64,000 nt of DNA from Desulfurococcaceae archaeon AG1. GTDB taxonomy: Archaea > Thermoproteota > Thermoprotei_A > Sulfolobales > AG1. The translations under genes and the position numbers were made by a program. Position 1 is the stretch's first letter, and each line of letters starts with the position of its first letter. This document shows, one piece after another, positions 18,601 through 27,456 of the stretch. The notes under the pieces are model-generated. The model saw only the letters and a list, made by a program, of their open reading frames with translations, did no database searches and was not told the origin of the DNA. Location of the stretch: positions 114,183 to 178,182 of the forward strand of contig BEWT01000016.1 in assembly GCA_003116855.1 (NCBI GenBank), read 5' to 3'.

Positions 18601-19848
18601 TCACATGATCCCTATATCGCTGAATGTGAGGAGACCTACATCGCCTGGTTTTCCCGAAAGCGATCCTACCCTTACGCCCACGAGGAGGCGTATCTTTTTC
18701 TCCCTCGCTAGATCCACGATCCTTTGTGTTATTATACCATCAAACACTACCGCATATACGCTCCCAGGCTCTTTAGCTAATAGCTTGTCAAAGAGCTCTC
18801 TAACAGTCACCTTTTCCAAGGGGTTCCAGGACGCGTCGTAGAAGATCCCTGTGAGGGTTCCTACGAGGTTTTTAGCATCCTCAACTATTTTGCCAGGGAT
18901 CTCTGTCATAACCTCTAGCGATGCCTGCTCAGCCTGACTAACCCTTTGGATCTTCTCCACAGTCTCGATGGATTCCTGAGCCTCGGGCTTTTCTTCAACA
19001 GGTTTCTGCACCTCTTCAGCCTGTTCTTTCCTCTCCTGTAACTGCTTCAAATACTCCGATGCTGGGATCATATTCTTAAGAGCCTTCTCTATCTCCTTAC
19101 CAGTTAGCTGTTCAACCTCCTTACCTTGGGGGGCTCTCGCTATATAGTCAACCTTAATTGATCTGAGAAGTGTCTTTAGGATCATATCGCCCCCTCTATC
19201 ACCATCAACAAAGGCTATGACTGTCTTTTTCTGGGATAGCTTAGCTACGCTTTCAGGAACCCTTCCCTGGGCTCCTTCTATTGATATTACGTTTTTATAA
19301 CCATATCTCAGCATGTTTATCACGTCGGCCCTTCCCTCTACAACAATAAGTGTGTCGCTGCTCTCAACGTCAGGGCCTGCTGTGAGTCTCTCAGGCCCGT
19401 AGAGGATTGGTTCAGGGATCTTTATACTGGACTCGATCTCGTCTATTATCTGTTTAAGATCCGGTGTTCTCTCCTTAGCCCATCTGTTAAGTATTTCCTT
19501 AGCCCTCTCAACGATCTTTTTTATCCTCTCAACCCTCATATCAACTATATCTGTGATCTGAACCTTCGCGTTATATGGACCAACCTTATCGATACTCTCG
19601 ATCATTGCGGCTACAAGGGCTGTCTCAACCCTGTCAAGGTTTGATGGAACAAGGATCTCTCCTACCACTTTGTTTCCGTGGGTCTTTGTCTCCACATAGA
19701 TCCTTCCAATTCTTCCCCTCTCCTGCAGAACCCTTAGATCCAGCTCCTGTCCGAAGAGACCCTCGGTCTGACCAAATATAGCCCCAATAATGTCAGGCTT
19801 ATCAACATTACCCTCGATCTCTATCCTAGCCTTGATCACATACTTCAT
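18601..19848 (-). CDS. dnaG: Archaeal DnaG-type primase
   Basis: ATG at 19848 (MKYVIKARIEIEG) is chosen over two upstream in-frame ATGs. The N-terminal region (about 1-165) includes GAIFGQTEGLFGQELDLR. A TOPRIM domain at about 168-250 carries the catalytic Glu in LIVVEGRADVINML and the acidic pair in VIAFVDGDRGGDM. The C-terminal third has a Lys/Glu/Gln-rich linker and a short globular end. In crenarchaea this protein acts as a primase and is also found with the exosome. Length (about 415) is normal. Confidence 0.94.
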   Translation of the reverse strand: MKYVIKARIEIEGNVDKPDIIGAIFGQTEGLFGQELDLRVLQERGRIGRIYVETKTHGNKVVGEILVPSNLDRVETALVAAMIESIDKVGPYNAKVQITDIVDMRVERIKKIVERAKEILNRWAKERTPDLKQIIDEIESSIKIPEPILYGPERLTAGPDVESSDTLIVVEGRADVINMLRYGYKNVISIEGAQGRVPESVAKLSQKKTVIAFVDGDRGGDMILKTLLRSIKVDYIARAPQGKEVEQLTGKEIEKALKNMIPASEYLKQLQERKEQAEEVQKPVEEKPEAQESIETVEKIQRVSQAEQASLEVMTEIPGKIVEDAKNLVGTLTGIFYDASWNPLEKVTVRELFDKLLAKEPGSVYAVVFDGIITQRIVDLAREKKIRLLVGVRVGSLSGKPGDVGLLTFSDIGIM

Positions 19849-19989
19849 CATCACCACCTATAAGTGTCCTAATATACCATACCTTGGAAGCTTTTTAGCA
19901 ATAATGCCAATCATAGATCCGTTTGAGTTACCATTTTTTAGTAACGCATAAACTAAGAACAATATAACATCAATATACGTTCCTGCAGC

Positions 19990-20175
19990 AGTGAACCAGA
20001 GCAATGCTATGAGGGGGAGCTGTAGGCTGGGGTCGCCCTGAATGGGGTGGAGGTTGGTGAAAAGGGTTCCGATGAAAGGGGCCTTGAGGCCGGGGAAGCC
20101 AAGGGCTGAGTGGTTGGTATCAAGCGATATCAATAGCTATGAAGCTGAACCTCCTATACTAGCTACTGGTAAGTG
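19990..20175 (+). pseudogene. Degenerate TnpB-like C-terminal remnant (copy 1)
   Basis: The stretch translates, with frame breaks, to a peptide ending PMKGALRPGKPRAEWL, identical over those 16 residues to a second copy at 52057-52185. The two DNA copies differ at synonymous positions, so the similarity was once coding. The Pro/Arg-rich tail is reminiscent of the extreme C-terminus of crenarchaeal IS200/IS605 TnpB proteins, but that family call is from recall. Here frameshifts and stops make it non-functional. It lies in the 519-bp gap between dnaG and rpiA. Confidence 0.5.
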
Positions 20176-20367
20176 ATTGTTTTTTAGGAGTAGGCTTCAA
20201 GCTGTTTAGGGCTTATCCTAGTTAGTGATATTATTATGTTGGATCAACAACCTCGAACCCAGGCGATTTCAAGAACCCTATAGGCAGGGCTGGAACCCCC
20301 TGGATGTAAAGAGCATCAAAGCGGAATGAATATCCAGGACAAATGGAAATTATAAACAGGGGAGACA

Positions 20368-21114
20368 ATGGATCCCAAGCTGGAGGCTAGGAGGAAGGCC
20401 TCGATTTACGCAGTAGATCTTGTTGAAAGCTGCATTAGTTGTAGTATAGCTATGGGAAGCGGATCTACCGTGAAGCTATTCATAGAAGAGCTATCGAGAA
20501 GGGGTATTATTAATATGTATAGATATATATCAACAAGTCTTGATACCAGTATAGTTCTGAGGAAAGCTGGCGCGAAGAATATAGAGACAGCAATATGCCC
20601 TGAGGATATCGATGTGTATGTGGATAGCGCAGATGAAATAGATACTAGGCTAAACCTCTTAAAGGGAGGAGGAGCAGCCCTTTTCAGGGAGAAAATAGCT
20701 ATGCTGAGCTCTCGAAGGAGAATTATTATTGCTGATGAGACAAAGCTTGTAGAAATGCTGGGCAGCACAAAACCCGTACCCCTGGAGGTAGAGATATATT
20801 CATTATATTATGTTATGAGAGAACTGAGGAAACTAGGCTATGAGGCAAACTATAGAGAGTCTCAGTCAAAACTAGGCCCTGTGGTAACAGATAACGGGAA
20901 CATCGTAATAGATGTAAAAACAGGGCCTCTTAGAAATCCCGAGGAGATTGATAGAATCTTGAAAAGCATAGAGGGTGTGGTATCAACAGGCATATTCCCC
21001 TACAACGGATATGAGGTTATTGTGGGAATGCTAGGCGGTCCTGTGAAGGTGTTCAAACCAAATGGTGGGATTGAGGTGGTCTCCATAGGAAACAATGGGG
21101 TAAATCTCCATTAA
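20368..21114 (+). CDS. rpiA: Ribose-5-phosphate isomerase A
   Basis: 248 residues. Phosphate-binding motif AMGSGSTVKLFIEEL, catalytic-region SADEIDTRLNLLKGGGAALFREKI, then ADETKLVEMLG and a C-terminal GMLGGPVKVF. It interconverts ribose-5-phosphate and ribulose-5-phosphate. Length is slightly over the usual 220-235. ATG start at 20368. No operon partner; a stem-loop sits between it and the convergent gene downstream. Confidence 0.95.
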   Translation: MDPKLEARRKASIYAVDLVESCISCSIAMGSGSTVKLFIEELSRRGIINMYRYISTSLDTSIVLRKAGAKNIETAICPEDIDVYVDSADEIDTRLNLLKGGGAALFREKIAMLSSRRRIIIADETKLVEMLGSTKPVPLEVEIYSLYYVMRELRKLGYEANYRESQSKLGPVVTDNGNIVIDVKTGPLRNPEEIDRILKSIEGVVSTGIFPYNGYEVIVGMLGGPVKVFKPNGGIEVVSIGNNGVNLH

Positions 21115-21237
21115 TAGCCAGGCATCAGGACAGTGTTCTATAGGAGTGAATATCGCACCAATCAAGACGTGCTACGATATACACCCACCCCTTTGTTTCG
21201 CATGGAGAGACTTAGTCCTACAGTACATCGCGGCTGC

Positions 21238-21256
21238 GTTACCAAAAAACGGTAAC
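21238..21256. terminator. Stem-loop in a convergent intergenic gap
   Basis: GTTACC and GGTAAC arms separated by AAAAAAC lie 2 bp beyond the stop codon of the leftward regulator gene and 123 bp after rpiA. On the reverse strand the loop is T-rich. Related hairpins occur at 22830-22850 and 19927-19945. A 3'-end or termination signal is inferred, not shown. Confidence 0.4.
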
Positions 21257-21258
21257 TA

Positions 21259-21579
21259 TCAACTATCTTTATGGATGATCTCCAACAATCTATCTATAAG
21301 AGAAAGAAACTCTTTCCCTTTACTTGTTATTCTATTATATACACATATCCTGTTAATCGATTCTCCACACCTGCTTCTATATCTTTCTATGAGTTCGAGC
21401 TCATTCATTTCTTTTAAAAGCTCGAATGTCTCTCCCCAGCTGCTCATAATATTGAGAAGCTCTCTTGTGTATAGAGGTCTTTTTTCGAGAACCCTTAAAA
21501 TCCTTGCAAACCTGTAGATCTTTTTTACCGCTTCTAGCATCTCATCGTGAATGCTTACTAATCCTCTCTGGGCTTCCAT
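21259..21579 (-). CDS. Winged-helix transcriptional regulator
   Basis: 106 residues from the ATG at 21579 (a GTG at 21588 is also possible). A single compact helical domain with a recognisable winged helix: LEKRPLYTRELLNIMSSWGETFELLKEMNELELIERY, then a basic/Cys wing and a C-terminal helix (SKGKEFLSLIDRLLEIIH). It resembles archaeal PadR/ArsR-like small regulators without a visible ligand domain. No adjacent target is evident. Confidence 0.7.
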   Translation of the reverse strand: MEAQRGLVSIHDEMLEAVKKIYRFARILRVLEKRPLYTRELLNIMSSWGETFELLKEMNELELIERYRSRCGESINRICVYNRITSKGKEFLSLIDRLLEIIHKDS

Positions 21580-21588
21580 CTTTACCAC

Positions 21589-22102
21589 TCACAGGCTTCA
21601 TCAGATATGCTTTAAACGCTTCCTGGCCTTGACCGGCCTCCATATGAAGCGGAGGGGTGCGGGGTATAGGTTGTTTTCTACAGTTTCCACGGATCACCAT
21701 GTCTTTCTTAACAGAGATCGGTGGGATTATGGTGGGCTGCATAGGAAACCAAGGGGTTTATCATCTGTATTTAACTCCATATTCGCACACGAGATCTAAG
21801 GCAAGGCGAGGAACCGTCAGGATTTACGTTTTTCACGAATATCAGGTCTTCGATTGTTTATACACAATCATGTTGTCTGAGAAGTGATTCCACAATAAAC
21901 CAACAAAACAGATTGAGGGGTTTAATATCCAGGACTTCTATCCAGTCTACCCTACAGGGATCTTTATTCCCATGGGTTTATGATATGCTGCCGAGCTTAA
22001 CAGCCTAACAAATCATGTTTAGTGAGCAGGCCTTGAGGGTTCATGCTTGAGAGACATATAGTTAATTCTAACTCATGCTATATATTATTTTGCGGTGAAC
22101 GT
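21589..22102. other. 514-bp stretch with no gene recognised
   Basis: Several short open frames exist but none shows codon bias, a start with ribosome binding site, or a family motif. An A/T-rich CTATATATTATTTT box at about 22079-22092 is the probable promoter of the downstream membrane protein. No RNA gene was identified. Confidence 0.4.
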
Positions 22103-22552
22103 TTGAACCGCACGGCCCATGTAATACTAGGTGTTGGTATTTCTATCTTCATAATATCTAGGCTGTTTTCCCCATTGCAGGCATTTCAGATCCCATTTAT
22201 AGTGTTAGGAGGAGGCATCGGATCTATATTTCCCGATCTTGATAGGAAGAGAGGGCATAGGAAGATCCTCCACAACATATTCTCCATGTTTTTCTTCTCG
22301 ATGTTATTCTTTATGGCAAGCCTTTACCTTAAGATCCCATTGATAATACCCGTCAGCTTCTTTCTCGGATATGTTTCACATCTTCTAGGTGATATGATGA
22401 CATATAGAGGCGTGGCTCTTCTATACCCATTTAAGAGTAATTACTATAGATCTCCATTAGTGATAGGGAGATCCGAAGATCTCGGGGTAAACCTGCTCGG
22501 GATCGTTCTCGGCGTGATCCTCATGTTCTTCGGCATTACAGGTCTGAAATGA
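22103..22552 (+). CDS. YdjM-like (DUF457) membrane-bound metal-dependent hydrolase family protein
   Basis: The TTG at 22103 (LNRTAHVILGVG) preceded by GGTGA is preferred; the frame is open 20 codons further upstream without coding character. About 149 residues with four membrane segments. Conserved polar residues of the family are present: TAHVILG, GSIFPDLDRKRGHRKILHN and GYVSHLLGDMMT. These His/Asp residues are thought to bind metal. Function in archaea is unknown. Confidence 0.75.
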   Translation: MNRTAHVILGVGISIFIISRLFSPLQAFQIPFIVLGGGIGSIFPDLDRKRGHRKILHNIFSMFFFSMLFFMASLYLKIPLIIPVSFFLGYVSHLLGDMMTYRGVALLYPFKSNYYRSPLVIGRSEDLGVNLLGIVLGVILMFFGITGLK

Positions 22553-22634
22553 TTAGTCGCTACATGGTTTTATATTTGGCCTGGACGATATGTGAGCACT
22601 TTCATGTATATAGTAGCATTAAATATTAGTGAGC

Positions 22635-22790
22635 AGTACGGGCGAGGCTGTTTCTTTTTGATTAAGATGTATTTATAAGAAAGTTATTTCTGGCAATGAT
22701 CTGATCTCAATACCGATTCTGGATAGCGATGAGAACATTGCCCCAAGCCATCCAGCCAGGGATGATCTATTAAACCTAGATGGGAGCTCG
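22635..22790. repeat. Degenerate repeat, copy B
   Basis: This stretch shares blocks in the same order with 38958-39130: AGTACGGGC, GGCTGTTTCTTTTTGAT, TGGATAGCGATG, CCAAGCCAT and CTAGATGGGA. The two copies are diverged, with indels, and neither has an intact reading frame. It fills most of the 314-bp gap after the YdjM-like gene. It is probably an old insertion-sequence fragment or a repeated non-coding element; I cannot say which. Confidence 0.4.
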
Positions 22791-22829
22791 ATGTTGTTTG
22801 GTTCTCTATGGGCTAACTGATCTTGCAGG

Positions 22830-22850
22830 TGTTACCATTTTTTGGTAACA
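22830..22850. terminator. Stem-loop between convergent genes
   Basis: TGTTACCA and TGGTAACA form an 8-bp perfect stem around TTTTT. It lies 17 bp beyond the stop codon of the leftward alkyltransferase gene. Same design as the hairpin at 21238-21256. Confidence 0.4.
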
Positions 22851-22866
22851 CAAACCCTCTAAATCG

Positions 22867-23238
22867 TTATATCAACATGGCCGCTAGATCTATTATACAC
22901 TCACGATCAACTCTTTCTCCATCAAACCTAACACCCTCAATCTCTAGGAGTCTTTTCTTCACCTTCTCCCCACCTGATGAGTACCCCCCAAGGCTACCAT
23001 CGCTTCTAACAACTCGGTGGCACGGTATGATGATGACATTCTTATTCTCTGCAAGGAGCCTTCCAACAACCCGCGGGTTTAGACCCATAAGTCTGGCCAA
23101 AGAACCGTATGTGGTTACCAAGCCTGGGGGGATCAGCATTAAAAGTGTATATAGAATCTCTTTCCTAACATCTCTTTCAGATCTATCCTTTCTTTTCTTC
23201 CCCACGGGTTTCACCATCTTTTCCCATATCTCTAGCAC
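22867..23238 (-). CDS. O6-alkylguanine-DNA alkyltransferase (MGMT/Ogt) C-terminal-domain protein
   Basis: 123 residues comprising essentially only the DNA-binding, active-site domain: YTLLMLIPPGLVTTYGSLARLMGLNPRVVGRLLAENKN (helix-turn-helix), active-site IPCHRVV, then DGSLGGYSSGGEKVKKRLLEIEG. It lacks the N-terminal ribonuclease-H-like domain of full Ogt, so it may be a minimal repair protein or an alkyltransferase-like protein; the PCHR cysteine is kept, which favours true transferase activity. It overlaps the AK6-like gene by 56 nt. Confidence 0.85.
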   Translation of the reverse strand: MLEIWEKMVKPVGKKRKDRSERDVRKEILYTLLMLIPPGLVTTYGSLARLMGLNPRVVGRLLAENKNVIIIPCHRVVRSDGSLGGYSSGGEKVKKRLLEIEGVRFDGERVDRECIIDLAAMLI

Positions 23239-23824
23239 AATATTTTGTAGCTGTTTCCCACAATTCTCTAGGATCTATGGATATTGTCCAATCTATATAG
23301 GGTTCGCATTTCACCCTGCTCCTGACAAGATCTACGATCCTTTTGGCAACAAGCTCGGGATCCTCTCTAGTCACGTCTATCTCGCATACCTTCTCCCTCG
23401 GGTGCTCTTCAAGTGCATTGCTGAGACATATCCCTAGATACTCGGCCTCTCCATTCTCAAGGCTTTTCTCTAAACTCCAACCCCTTATACACAGTCTCTT
23501 CACAAGCTCTCGAGGATCTATTCTAAGCACCACGAGGATCTCTAGATCCTTTTCATCAACGATCTCAGCGTAATGTCCCTCAACGATCAGGTATTCTTTT
23601 CCATCACCACATCGAGAGATCAAGGTTCTCAGCTCTTTTTTAACGAGAGCTTCATCCACTATATAGCTCTTTCTCTTCTCATCATAGTCAGAGTATAGAT
23701 GCCTCTTTAAAACAAGCTCTGATAGATCTATAACCTCGGCGTTAAGGATTCTAGAGACTATTTTTGCTACAGTACTTTTCCCAACTCCAGGTGTTCCTGA
23801 TATAGCTATCACTCTACACGCCAA
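23183..23824 (-). CDS. AK6/Fap7-like adenylate kinase family protein
   Basis: 213 residues, TTG start. P-loop SGTPGVGKST at the N-terminus, VIDLSELV, then YLIVEGHYAEIV and LRIDPRELVKRLCIRGWS, as in AK6/Fap7-type NTPases linked to 18S/16S rRNA maturation and adenylate kinase activity. The core ends near residue 175; the rest is a charged tail (RDMGKDGETRGEEKKG) that overlaps the alkyltransferase gene. The gene is part of a leftward run that starts with sec61-beta. Confidence 0.85.
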   Translation of the reverse strand: MACRVIAISGTPGVGKSTVAKIVSRILNAEVIDLSELVLKRHLYSDYDEKRKSYIVDEALVKKELRTLISRCGDGKEYLIVEGHYAEIVDEKDLEILVVLRIDPRELVKRLCIRGWSLEKSLENGEAEYLGICLSNALEEHPREKVCEIDVTREDPELVAKRIVDLVRSRVKCEPYIDWTISIDPRELWETATKYCARDMGKDGETRGEEKKG

Positions 23825-23834
23825 GATCTACTCC

Positions 23835-24266
23835 CTATTCCCTACACACTTCATCAATATTGATAGAAGCGATTTCGCGAGCAACCCTTGTGTGGGGATG
23901 GGCTCTTCCCTCCCTTGCAAGCCACTCGGCATTGATCCTGGCTAGATCCTTTAAGATCTTGCAAAAATCCACCTCCTCAAGCACCCAGCTAGGCAGAAGA
24001 TCCCACGCTATTCTTCTCGAAGTAGACATCATATAAGGTATACCCTCCTCAAGCCTCTTACTTATAGAGATAAGCCCTCCTCTATCTATATAGTAGGATA
24101 GATTCGGCGTTGATACGAGCTCTACACCATAATCCTCTCCTGGAGGTATGAGAGGGAGGATTATCTGTAATGCTCTCCTTATATCACCGCCCCTCGCTAT
24201 CCTTAAAGCCTCACTTAATATCTCATGCGGTGATGACAAAAGAGATACCCTATCCAAACTATCCAA
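23835..24266 (-). CDS. Hypothetical protein (143 aa)
   Basis: ATG at 24266 overlaps the stop of the sec61-beta gene by 8 nt, and the stop precedes the AK6-like gene by 10 bp, so it is translated as part of this operon. The sequence is soluble and mixed: HEILSEALRIARGGDIRRALQIILPLIPPGEDYGVE at the N-terminus and a helical C-terminus (CKILKDLARINAEWLAREGRAHPHTR). No family recognised. Confidence 0.75.
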   Translation of the reverse strand: MDSLDRVSLLSSPHEILSEALRIARGGDIRRALQIILPLIPPGEDYGVELVSTPNLSYYIDRGGLISISKRLEEGIPYMMSTSRRIAWDLLPSWVLEEVDFCKILKDLARINAEWLAREGRAHPHTRVAREIASINIDEVCRE

Positions 24267-24438
24267 AGGGGTTTATGAAGAGCCTTAGGGTGAAGATTCC
24301 TATGGCGAATGCGGCTGAGATCAGAATAACTAGGAGGGGTTTGATCTGAATTGTTGGTTCGACGTCTTTATAGAAAGAGACGAGACCAGCAGCTGTAGCC
24401 GGTCCTGGACCCTCTCTCTTCTTCTTCTTTACGCTCAT
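24259..24438 (-). CDS. Preprotein translocase Sec61-beta subunit
   Basis: A 59-residue protein: Lys-rich N-terminus (MSVKKKKREGPGPATAAGLVSF) followed by EPTIQIKPLLVILISAAFAI, a single C-terminal membrane helix. This is the archaeal Sec61-beta/SecG pattern, including the conserved GLVSFY...I.I.P before the helix. It is a tail-anchored subunit of the SecYE translocon. ATG at 24438 and stop at 24259. It overlaps the next gene by 8 nt. Confidence 0.93.
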   Translation of the reverse strand: MSVKKKKREGPGPATAAGLVSFYKDVEPTIQIKPLLVILISAAFAIGIFTLRLFINPFG

Positions 24439-24523
24439 AGTAAGCCCTAAGTAGTTATAGTGATGGGCGATATATATTTAACTTATTCAACCTTAACCAA
24501 GTTTTGCAGGCTGTTACCCGGAT

Positions 24524-25084
24524 CTATTCCTCAAACTCTAGAGAGATCCCACAGCTTATGACAAGTTTCTCCAGATCTTCTAAGGTTTCACCACTATCAC
24601 CATACCCTGTCTCTTTCTCCAGGCATAGCCTTGCTATACCTTTTAGCCCGTTTTTCATTGTCTCTTCATCGGGGCTTATGCTCTTCAACATGCTCTTCAG
24701 GCCGTTTGTAACACACCCAGTGCAGTTTATGACCACTATGTTTTTTTCTCCATCATCGATAGATCCGATCTTTTTGAGAACCTCTGATATATTCCTCTCC
24801 CCAAGGATCCTTAGAAGGAGCTCTATAGAAGGTTTTCTGGCTATCGGTTTAGATCTTCTCTTCACCCTCTCCGTTCTTGCAACAGCGGCTATAGCTACAC
24901 GGGGGCTTATTAATAATCCCTCTCTAAACACTATGAAATATGAATCTCTACCACACTCTTTATCAAGGATCCTCTCTATAGATGCTATTAACTCCCTTCC
25001 CCCGTATGCTCTATAGTATTCAACTCTACACCCCCTCTCCAGCTCCTCTAGATTCTCTCTATATATTCTTACCTCTTCCTCTAC
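24524..25084 (-). CDS. cgi121: Cgi121-like KEOPS subunit; start codon non-canonical or unresolved
   Basis: Reading from 25084 the frame gives about 186 residues. The block CRVEYYRAYGGRELIASIERIL, then VFREGLLISPRVAIAAVARTE and ARKPSIELLLRILGERNISEVLKKIG match Cgi121, which binds the tRNA 3' end within KEOPS for t6A modification. The first canonical start in frame is a GTG at 24931, which would delete part of the conserved domain. Upstream of it there is no ATG, GTG or TTG. Candidates are a CTG at 25042 or a GTA that overlaps the preceding stop codon (GTAG, 25084-25081). Gene order follows the MoaD-like gene directly. Confidence 0.75.
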   Translation of the reverse strand, partial: VEEEVRIYRENLEELERGCRVEYYRAYGGRELIASIERILDKECGRDSYFIVFREGLLISPRVAIAAVARTERVKRRSKPIARKPSIELLLRILGERNISEVLKKIGSIDDGEKNIVVINCTGCVTNGLKSMLKSISPDEETMKNGLKGIARLCLEKETGYGDSGETLEDLEKLVISCGISLEFEE

Positions 25085-25386
25085 ATGTGGCGTGGGGATC
25101 CCCCATGGCTTATGGGCATTAACGTTATAATATCCTCATCACTCACCTCTGTATCTAACCCTTGGTAAACCATATAGTCAGCATCGTTTATAAAAACCAG
25201 GTATCCAGGCTTTACCCTCCCATCAGCCTCTATAGCCCTTGATAGAGAGGGCTCGAGTTTAACGAGGCTGACTAGAAGATCTCTTAGCTTTACTTTTCCA
25301 TCTATCTTTATTACAAGCTCTTCCTTTCCCGAATATACTTTTAGGGATCCAAGGAGCCTTATCCTCAGGTCTCCCGCCCTCTCTAC
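25081..25386 (-). CDS. MoaD/SAMP-like ubiquitin-fold protein; start codon non-canonical or unresolved
   Basis: About 95-101 residues with a beta-grasp pattern: RIRLLGSLKVYSGKEEL, RDLLVSLVKLEP, GYLVFINDADYMVYQG, DEDIITLMPISHGG. The Gly-Gly is followed by a five-residue tail (SPRHM), so it is not C-terminal and would need trimming for sulfur transfer or conjugation. There is no ATG, GTG or TTG in frame before the domain. A CTG at 25368 (preceded by GGGCGGGAG) or a GTA overlapping the S17e stop (GTAG at 25386-25383) are the candidates. It is co-transcribed with rps17e and the Cgi121-like gene. Confidence 0.75.
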   Translation of the reverse strand, partial: VERAGDLRIRLLGSLKVYSGKEELVIKIDGKVKLRDLLVSLVKLEPSLSRAIEADGRVKPGYLVFINDADYMVYQGLDTEVSDEDIITLMPISHGGSPRHM

Positions 25387-25622
25387 TCGATCAGCTCTTC
25401 CCTCTCCACACTCCTCTCTCCTTGAGCTTGGGCTCTCTGCCTCACTTTTATTAGGTGTGTTATATACCCCGCGATCTGGTTCCTCAGCTTCTTACTCTCT
25501 ATGTTTAGGATGCTCTTTAAAGCCTCTTTATTCTTCTGAAAATCTGTGGTAAATAGATCTGGGTATTTCTCCAAAAGCTCTCTGGAGATCCTTTTCACAG
25601 GTCCTGTCCTAACCTTTCCCAT
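25383..25622 (-). CDS. rps17e: Ribosomal protein S17e
   Basis: 79 residues beginning MGKVRTGPVKRISRELLEKY with TTDFQKNKEALK and RNQIAGYITHL, the diagnostic S17e sequence found in archaea and eukaryotes. A small-subunit protein. ATG at 25622; an ATATATAT-type TATA box at about 25652-25661 is 30-39 bp upstream. First gene of a leftward operon with the MoaD-like and Cgi121-like genes. Confidence 0.95.
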   Translation of the reverse strand: MGKVRTGPVKRISRELLEKYPDLFTTDFQKNKEALKSILNIESKKLRNQIAGYITHLIKVRQRAQAQGERSVEREELIE

Positions 25623-25691
25623 GCTTTATCCTCCTAACTGTGGTTGAGTTTGGAGATATATATCTGGTATAGATCAATCCACATGTAAAAG

Positions 25692-25699
25692 CTTATATA
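25692..25699 (+). promoter_or_regulatory. TATA box of the thermosome gene
   Basis: CTTATATA ends 21 bp before the ATG at 25720, so transcription should begin at or within a few bases of the start codon (leaderless). Confidence 0.6.
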
Positions 25700-25719
25700 G
25701 AACCCCTGCAATTCTACTT

Positions 25720-27381
25720 ATGGTGCTTGAAATGGTTGCACAGTATATGGAGCCTGCCGGAATACCAGTAATAATACTAAAAGAGGGCAGTACCAGAACA
25801 GTCGGAAGGGATGCGCTGAGAACGAACATGATGGCAGCAATAGCTGTTGCTGACATGCTGAGAACGGCTTATGGTCCTCGCGGTATGGATAAGATGCTTG
25901 TAGACTCTCTAGGTGATATAACTATAACAAACGACGGTGCAACAATACTTGATAAGATGGATCTACAACACCCTGCAGCGAAAATGCTTGTCCAGATAGC
26001 TAAGGGACAGGATGAGGAGGTAGGTGATGGGACAAAAACAGCGGTTATATTTGCCGGGGAGCTTCTCAAGCAGGCTGAGGAGCTCCTGTTAAAAGAGATC
26101 CATCCAACAATAATTGTTTCAGGTTATAAGAGGGCTATGGAGGCTGCGGCTGAGTATCTCCGCAAGATCTCAGAGCCGATCGATATAAATGATGAGAATA
26201 TATTGAGGAGAGTAGCTATAACAGCCCTGACAAGCAAGGCTGTGCATGGGGCTAGGGAGTATCTAGCGGATATATCTGTCAAAGCGGTTAGAACTGTAGC
26301 TGAGAATAGAGATGGAAGGTGGTATATAGATCTCGATAACGTGCAGGTGGTTAAGAAACACGGCGCTGGTTTAGCTGACTCCAAGCTAGTGTATGGCGTT
26401 ATCCTCGATAAAGAGGTTGTCCATCCAGGGATGCCTAAGAGGGTTACAAATGCCAGGATAGCGCTTCTAGATGCTCCACTCGAGATCGAGAAGCCCGAGA
26501 TAGATGCCGAGATAAGGATCAACGATCCTCTCCAAATGAAGAAATTCCTCGAAGAAGAGGAGAATATATTGAGGAACTATGTTGATAAGATCGCTGCTGT
26601 TGGTGCTAATGTTGTTATCTGTCAGAAGGGTATTGATGATGTTGCCCAGCACTTCCTAGCTAAGAAGGGTATACTTGCTGTTAGGAGGGTTAAGAGGAGC
26701 GATATGGAGAAGCTCGAGAGAGCAACAGGAGGAAGAATTGTTAGCAACATAGAGGATCTAACAGAGAAAGACCTAGGCTATGCAGAGCTAGTTGAGGAGA
26801 GAAAGATCGGCGAGGATAAGATGGTCTTCGTTGAGGGAACCAAGAACCCGAGGAGCGTTAGCATATTGCTAAGAGCAGGTCTTGAAAGACTTGTCGATGA
26901 GGCTGAAAGAAGCCTTAGGGATTCTATGAGCGCTGTTGCAGACGCGATAAGGGATGGCAGGGTTCTCTACGGCGGCGGAGCCACCGAGATAAAGCTTGCA
27001 ATGTATCTGAGAGACTATGCCACAAAGGTTGGAGGTAAGGAGTCACTAGCTATAGAGGCGTTCGCATCAGCTATAGAGGGGCTAGTGATAACCCTTATAG
27101 AGAACGCAGGTCTAGATCCCCTTGACTATATAATGAAGCTAAGGGCTAAGAACAAGGATACCAGCGGGTGGTACGGAATCGATGTGTTCAAAGGAGACAT
27201 AGCTGATATGAAGAGCCTCGGCGTTATAGAGCCCCTAAGCGTGAAGGTCAATGCCATAAAGGCGGGTACAGAGGCGGCTTCCCTGATCCTAAGGATAGAT
27301 GATCTTATAGCTGCTGCTAGATCCAAGGGAGTCGAGGAGAAGGGTAAGAAGGAAGAGAAGAAAGAGGAAGAGGAGAAGTAG
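25720..27381 (+). CDS. Thermosome (group II chaperonin) subunit
   Basis: 553 residues: [48 protein letters not shown], and [14 protein letters not shown] are the ATP-binding and hydrolysis signatures of group II chaperonins. The charged C-terminal tail ([13 protein letters not shown]) is usual for archaeal subunits. It assembles into a double-ring folding machine in the cytosol. Leaderless promoter. Whether alpha, beta or gamma cannot be settled from one subunit. Confidence 0.96.
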   Translation: MVLEMVAQYMEPAGIPVIILKEGSTRTVGRDALRTNMMAAIAVADMLRTAYGPRGMDKMLVDSLGDITITNDGATILDKMDLQHPAAKMLVQIAKGQDEEVGDGTKTAVIFAGELLKQAEELLLKEIHPTIIVSGYKRAMEAAAEYLRKISEPIDINDENILRRVAITALTSKAVHGAREYLADISVKAVRTVAENRDGRWYIDLDNVQVVKKHGAGLADSKLVYGVILDKEVVHPGMPKRVTNARIALLDAPLEIEKPEIDAEIRINDPLQMKKFLEEEENILRNYVDKIAAVGANVVICQKGIDDVAQHFLAKKGILAVRRVKRSDMEKLERATGGRIVSNIEDLTEKDLGYAELVEERKIGEDKMVFVEGTKNPRSVSILLRAGLERLVDEAERSLRDSMSAVADAIRDGRVLYGGGATEIKLAMYLRDYATKVGGKESLAIEAFASAIEGLVITLIENAGLDPLDYIMKLRAKNKDTSGWYGIDVFKGDIADMKSLGVIEPLSVKVNAIKAGTEAASLILRIDDLIAAARSKGVEEKGKKEEKKEEEEK

Positions 27382-27456
27382 AAATAAACCGCTAAACACA
27401 AACCCAACGTGTCTTTTTGTTTTTTACTCCCTCACCAAGCTTAGTTCGGGGGATAT

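Noticed and set aside
20071-20121. C/D-box-like GATGA ... CTGA in the repeat
   Set aside because: No D'/C' pair at proper spacing, and the conservation pattern between copies is synonymous coding change.
24524-24931. Short version of the Cgi121-like gene starting at GTG 24931
   Set aside because: Conserved sequence clearly continues upstream (YGGRELIASIERIL), so this start would truncate the domain.
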